A stretch of 64,000 nt of DNA, from assembly GCA_003254925.1 (NCBI GenBank), contig QANZ01039468.1, forward strand, positions 6,576 through 70,575. Direction: 5' to 3'. A model generated the notes under the pieces. The model was not told the origin of the DNA, did no database searches, and saw nothing but the letters and a program-made list of their open reading frames with translations. Every line of letters starts with the position of its first letter. Within the stretch, counting starts at the first letter, position 1. Both the position numbers and the translations under genes were made by a program. Origin of the DNA: Chamaecrista fasciculata. Its lineage: Eukaryota > Streptophyta > Magnoliopsida > Fabales > Fabaceae. This document shows positions 59,428 through 64,000 of this stretch, piece after piece.

Positions 59428-60226
59428 ATTAGTACAAATGTTGTCACAACCGAACCGAACATAGACTCGGATAAGTGTTCGGTTCACGGTTTGATCGGTT
59501 GAATCGATCGAACCATTAGTCGGACCAGATGATGCAATAAATAATTTTTTTACTATATTAAATATAAACCCTCTATAATACTAGAGATCATGGAGTAGCT
59601 GCATTTTTTCAAGCAAGTAAATGGACTAAATACATCTTAAACAAGATCCCGTAAGTCATAAACTCAATAATCAAAGGCTTGAACCCCATTTCAACAAAAC
59701 TATCTAGGCCCAATACGAATGCCATGCCACAATTCAGATTTTGCAATTTTTTTAAATGCAAAAGGACCAAAATGAAAAATTAGCAAAATGGGGGTGGACC
59801 AAAATTAGAAAATGCACCAAAGTAGGAAGCAAGAACACGGTTCTTCTTCTTCCTCCACATGTCATTGTTCATCCGCCCAATAAACACCATTTTTGGTCCG
59901 TTAAGAGCTTGATTTGGACAAATTTCGGATGAGTTTTGTGTGTTTCATGATCAAAATCATTCCCATGGATTAATTTCAAAAGATCAAGCTCCAAAAACGC
60001 CGAAAAAACGAACTCACCAAAAAAAAAAATTGGGTGAACCTCTGGTTTTCAGGCGGTCTAGCGATTGAACCCGGTTCTCCAATTTTTTGCCGGTTATTTC
60101 CGGTTTAATCCAGTTCAAATGGTGTTTTGTTTTTTGGGGTCGAACCCACTCGCTCTCTTGTTCAGTCAGCGGTCTAACCAATTGGACTGTCCGGTCCGGT
60201 CCAATTATGACAACATTGATTAGTAC
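59428..60226. mobile_element. hAT-type non-autonomous element with 8-bp target duplication
   Basis: Perfect ATTAGTAC copies (59428-59435, 60219-60226) flank ends AAATGTTGTCACAACCG and GACCGGTCC-rich sequence closing with ATGACAACATTG. The termini are rich in CGGTT/AACCG words like the element at 18559. It is 783 bp with no transposase frame. Confidence 0.75.
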
Positions 60227-62578
60227 CCATTAATATATTATCAAGTCTTGTCTGTGTTGTCTCTGTACATTAAAGTGACATTTAGTTAATAGTTATGGTT
60301 TGAATATTGGATCCAACCAGTGGATTGAATTGAGAATCCATGTTTATTTTGGGATTTGATCCCAACATTTCTTTCTTCGTATAATTATTGTAAAATTAGA
60401 GAGAGAAAGAAAAAAGAAAAGAGATAAAACATGGACATAATATATAGGATTTATATTTTTCCTTTCTATCTCTTATTTTCTCTTTCTTTCTCTCTCATAC
60501 TTAATAAAAAATATCTCTTTTAAAGAAGAGAAATATAAATGATCTATTTCTGTTTATTTTAGTTTGAAACAAATTAAAAAATCAACTGATCACGAAATTG
60601 GTTAAAAACTATTTAAATCGATCAAGAAATAATAAAATCCATGAAAAATCAACTAGTTTGGTGACTTAATTATATCCTTAGTAATTATATTATTTGAAAT
60701 AAAATATTAGTCCGTGTACCAAATACTCACTAAAACGAAGATGGATGGACACACAAGAACTGAAGAACATACCTAGGCTCTTTAAATTATATAATTTAAA
60801 TACCACACAGTACACCTAAAAAAAAAAGAAATTTTCTTAAATTATTTTGTGATATAATAAGATTTTATTGTGTTATGCACATAAATGCAAATTGTCCCTA
60901 CTTCATATTTTACTTAATAAATTGGTGACTGTTATATAATAGGTCAATGTATTTGTATTTAGTTTACATTTTAAAAATGTTATTTATATGACACTATTAT
61001 TCAACGTATCATTTGGCGTTTTCATAAATGCCAATGGATAAGTGGCAAAAAAAAATGCCAATATATAGAATCAGGAAAAGGAAAAAAAAAAAAGAAGCCA
61101 ATATAAATAATGACCAAAAGAAAAGTACTATTATAATCTGGAGCCGTTCTGATAATCTTACTAGTATCTTACTTACTTTATGGATAAACTCTTAATATAA
61201 AAATAAAATGTCAAAACTTTATTGTGGTCCCCTAAACTATAAGATACATTTTGTTGTAGTCCATGAATTATTTTTTATTTTATTTTGATCCTTAAACTTT
61301 CTTACTTGTTGCTGCATTAGTTTAAAATTTTAAATCATGATTTTATCTAATTTTTGTTATTATCTTTAAATTTGAACCTGACTTGAATATTTTTTTTATG
61401 TATATTAAAAAAAGAGGTGACAAAAAAGAAAAAAAAAATCTTCCATCTTAATTAAAAAGAGTATGTAATTTATGTCTAAAAAAATATTTTCTTTTTCTTT
61501 GGTTATTTCATGTATTTATATTAATGTAATTAGATGCAAACTCTTGATCGAGTTTCTATACATTGTATTCTCTTAAAGTCCCTTAACCTATAAATAAGGG
61601 TAAAAGAGAAAAGAAAAAGCTTATATCAAAATTTCTTATTTTTTTTAAATTTTTTTTAATCATAAGTTTTAGTTACATTTTTAATCTTTAATAATTAATC
61701 ATGCAAAATTTTTTTTTAATATTTTCTTTTTATTATGATTAATTATAGATAAATTTTTTTATGACGTGTTAAATATTTATTAAGAAACTTTATATCAAAC
61801 ATATAAAAATTTTTATTGAAGTTTTACTATACGGTTCCTCAACCTCGTTCAAGTCAGATATAAAAGGAAAAACCAAACGAATTCCATTTAGAACAGAATT
61901 CATCCCATTAAGATTATATATTTTATTATCTACACGCAGTCGAGTGTGCCCATGCTACTATAATTGCTAATTGCTCCCTCTACTTTTTCTTATTTAACAA
62001 AAAAGAAAATTGAAGTCATGTGCTGAGATGCGTTAAATGATTGAGCATCCTTCTGACAGAGATTAGATTTTTCAGACAGCTTACTGAATTGTCTGGGAAT
62101 GACATTATTCCTTCTTCCTCTTTAACTTTTATTTTTTTTTTCATTTATATTTCCCCCTTTTTGTATATGGGAACTAGGAAGAAAAACTAGAAAAGTAGAC
62201 GTGTCTGAGTTCAATGTTAGGAATAGGAAAGGGATATTCAATAGGTTGAAGTTTTTGGGAAGCTTTTTCTGTCCACATGCTGTTTGAGTAAATGCCAAGG
62301 ATGGAGTGTGACATATAACGTGTCTGTGTTCAGATAATGCATGAAGATTGAACAAAGGCCTAGCTACTTAAAGAAGGCATGGCCATTGGTATAAGAAATC
62401 TGATCTCTTGGTAGTGTCTTAATAATATATATACAAGAAGGCCTAGCTATTTCTAAATTGAATTGTAGTCTTTAGATTATTTTTCTGATTTTTAACAAGT
62501 ATTTTTTATTAGAGGCAATTTTAATTTGTTTGGGTATTGTGCTACTAATGAGTACCGCTTGTAGCGTAGATTCAAATA
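60227..62578. other. AT-rich gene-free stretch
   Basis: No gene is supported. A half-MULE-like terminus lies near 61210-61330 (TGGTCCCCTAAACTATAAG) with no partner. The short insertion near 61036 is listed separately. Confidence 0.4.
61026..61062 (+). repeat. Ultra-short A-tailed insertion with 10-bp target duplication
   Basis: The insert 61036-61052 (GGATAAGTGGC plus six A) lies between identical AAATGCCAAT copies. A third partial GCCAATATA follows another A-rich stretch at about 61097, suggesting a second nested event. Confidence 0.45.
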
Positions 62579-62767
62579 TGATTTATTACCAATAATGGTG
62601 CAGTGGTTGATAAGCTGCACTCTAGGTGAAAGAATTCATGTTCGATTGCTATAGTCGATATTGTTGTGAGGGTTTTAAATTGTTTGTTTTCCAGCCCGAA
62701 TGAGATTATTTTTCGCCTAAACCGTTACATAGATAGGCGAGACCACGAGAGAAACCCATGATTTACT
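62579..62767 (+). mobile_element. Possible tRNA-derived SINE of a second family
   Basis: TGGTGCAGTGGTTGATAA is A-box-like and GTTCGATTGC is B-box-like, 45 nt apart. Flanks ATGATTTATT (62579-62588) and ATGATTTACT (62758-62767) agree at 9 of 10. No clear A tail remains, so the call is tentative. Confidence 0.4.
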
Positions 62768-62998
62768 TAAAAAATTTGAGTTGAATACGTTGTGGGAGAT
62801 TAGCTTCTTCTGTTAAACTAAACTCCCGTGGTGGGAGAACTATTATTTTAATTTTTATATTTTAAGAATACTTTATTTGGTATCTAAAATTTTGTAATTT
62901 CCTTACAATTTAGTCATTTTAGAGACTGACTTGAATAATAATGTAGTGTTAATAGAGGAATCAACTTGCATTGAGCCACAAATTTGTTACTTTTAAAT

Positions 62999-63230
62999 TC
63001 AATATTTAGTGTCAATAAAAGGTTGGCTCAGTTAGTAAGGAGTCAGACTCATAACTCATAAGGTCGTAAATTCGATTCTCATTGTCAATGTGAGGGTCTT
63101 GTTGGTACACGATCTGTAAGTACCTTTGTAAATGCTCATAAAACATGAAGGCATGTTCTGACCTTGATTAGTCCCTAGGACCCAACTCACCTAAACTTTC
63201 TTGGTATTGGGAAAAAAATCTCAATATTTA
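62999..63230 (+). mobile_element. tRNA-derived SINE, copy B, with 10-bp target duplication
   Basis: The body 63009-63220 is homologous over its whole length to the SINE at 11973. It has the same head (GGTTGGCTCAGTTAGTAAGG), B box (ATTCGATTCTC), GATCTGTAAGTACCTTT and CCCAACTCACCTAAACTTT near the end. It has diverged more and ends in an A tail. The flanks are TCAATATTTA on both sides. Confidence 0.85.
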
Positions 63231-64000
63231 AAAATACAAGAACTACAATATAACAACATTCATATTTCTTATTCAAAAAAAAAAAACAACATTCATATTT
63301 ATATAATTTAAAGATTAAAACGTCAGTTTATTCATATATATTTTTTATCACATTGCCAAGAACTTAAAAATATAGGACATTGCACCTTGAAGTACTTAAA
63401 GAGATCCAAATACATTAATTAGTATAGTTAGTAAAACTTGAAGCCCACTTGATGAGGAATTGATTTGACAAAATTTTAGAGTGCTGAGAATGATGAATTG
63501 ATGAGGCGTTAGTACTCTTGTCGTTGGACGCATCCTTGGAAGCCCACCATTATTATTATGGTGTTCAAACGAGGAATAAGTGCTTGGTATAATGAGGTGT
63601 TGATCCAATAATGAGTTTTTGCCTAACAAACAGAACTGACAGTTAATAATATTTACTGTTAATGTTTTTTTTTTAGATTTAATTTTTTTATAACCACGCA
63701 AGTTTTCATCAGTACGGAACTTCCTCTCATTATCTTACAAAAGAATTATTCCGAACACACTATGGTCCTATTCTAACCAGAAAATGTGCAGAAATAGAAT
63801 TATTATTATTCTTATTTTTTACTTTCATGAAAGTCAAAAACTTGTTTGGGCTTAAGCATTGTTTTTCTCTTTTGGGTCAAAGACTCAAAGCTAAAGCATT
63901 GTTTCTAGCATGTGAGAAAACAAAATTCATAGAAAGGTCTATCTGAGCCCAATCCTCTTTGAAAACTTCCTTATGAAGTAGTTACAGTCTTACAGAAATA
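63231..64000. other. AT-rich intergenic end of window
   Basis: No gene is supported. A 101-codon minus-strand frame near 63396-63701 has no recognisable motif. Confidence 0.4.
63252..63300 (+). repeat. Ultra-short A-tailed insertion with 16-bp target duplication
   Basis: The insert 63268-63284 (CTTATTC plus ten A) lies between identical AACAACATTCATATTT copies (63252-63267, 63285-63300). The A tract abuts the downstream copy. Confidence 0.6.

Noticed and set aside
62122-62355. A 77-codon minus-strand open frame
   Set aside because: Composition is ordinary for AT-rich sequence, with no recognisable motif.
1-64000. CRISPR arrays, bacterial operons, organelle insertions or a defence-like system
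   Set aside because: There are no regularly spaced identical repeats, no intronless gene strings and no chloroplast or mitochondrial gene segments. The direct repeats present are target duplications or simple repeats.

Overview
This is nuclear DNA of a flowering plant, most likely a woody eudicot. The evidence is spliced genes with GT-AG introns and plant-only families: a Lhcb3-type antenna protein, a class VIII myosin and wound-responsive DUF3774 proteins. There is also a plant tRNA-Phe and a dense load of plant transposons in an AT-rich background. The species cannot be told from the sequence. Two ambiguous bases (N) occur, near 1655 and 4371.

Layout. 1-8500 is gene-poor and repeat-rich: a strand-asymmetric MITE cut by the window edge, LTR and CACTA fragments, and one small hypothetical gene on the minus strand at 4429-4743. 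8655-11156 holds two tandem wound-responsive genes. 11956-13539 holds a SINE followed by a gene-carrying Mutator-like element. 13787-16406 (minus) is a two-exon DUF1223 gene. 18551-19138 is a hAT-type element. 19538-27769 (plus) is a complete 21-exon MRE11 gene. tRNA-Phe lies at 29549-29621 and LHCB3 (three exons) at 30275-31380. 32200-42196 (minus) is a complete 24-exon class VIII myosin, convergent with LHCB3. From 42.2 kb to the end no intact host gene is visible. That half holds two LTR-like sequences, three Mutator-like elements with 9-10 bp target duplications, a long hairpin MITE, a second hAT-type element, SINEs and CACTA remnants.

The host genes are unrelated in function: wound response, DNA double-strand-break repair, photosystem II light harvesting, and actin-based transport at the plasma membrane and plasmodesmata. 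I see no operon-like logic and no defence or biosynthetic cluster.

The most unusual signal is a series of about nine ultra-short insertions (10-22 bp). Each is a few bases plus an A tract (or its complement) and is flanked by 10-18 bp direct repeats. They look like extreme 5' truncations of target-primed retroposition, and they sit alongside longer SINE and LINE insertions in the same window. Other notable items are two gene-fragment-carrying MULEs (one with a carboxylesterase N-terminus), two LTRs sharing a promoter core but with different palindromes at the same place, a 302-nt stretch with no G, and a 14-nt microexon in the myosin. Exon coordinates were derived by hand from splice sites and reading frame, without transcript data.
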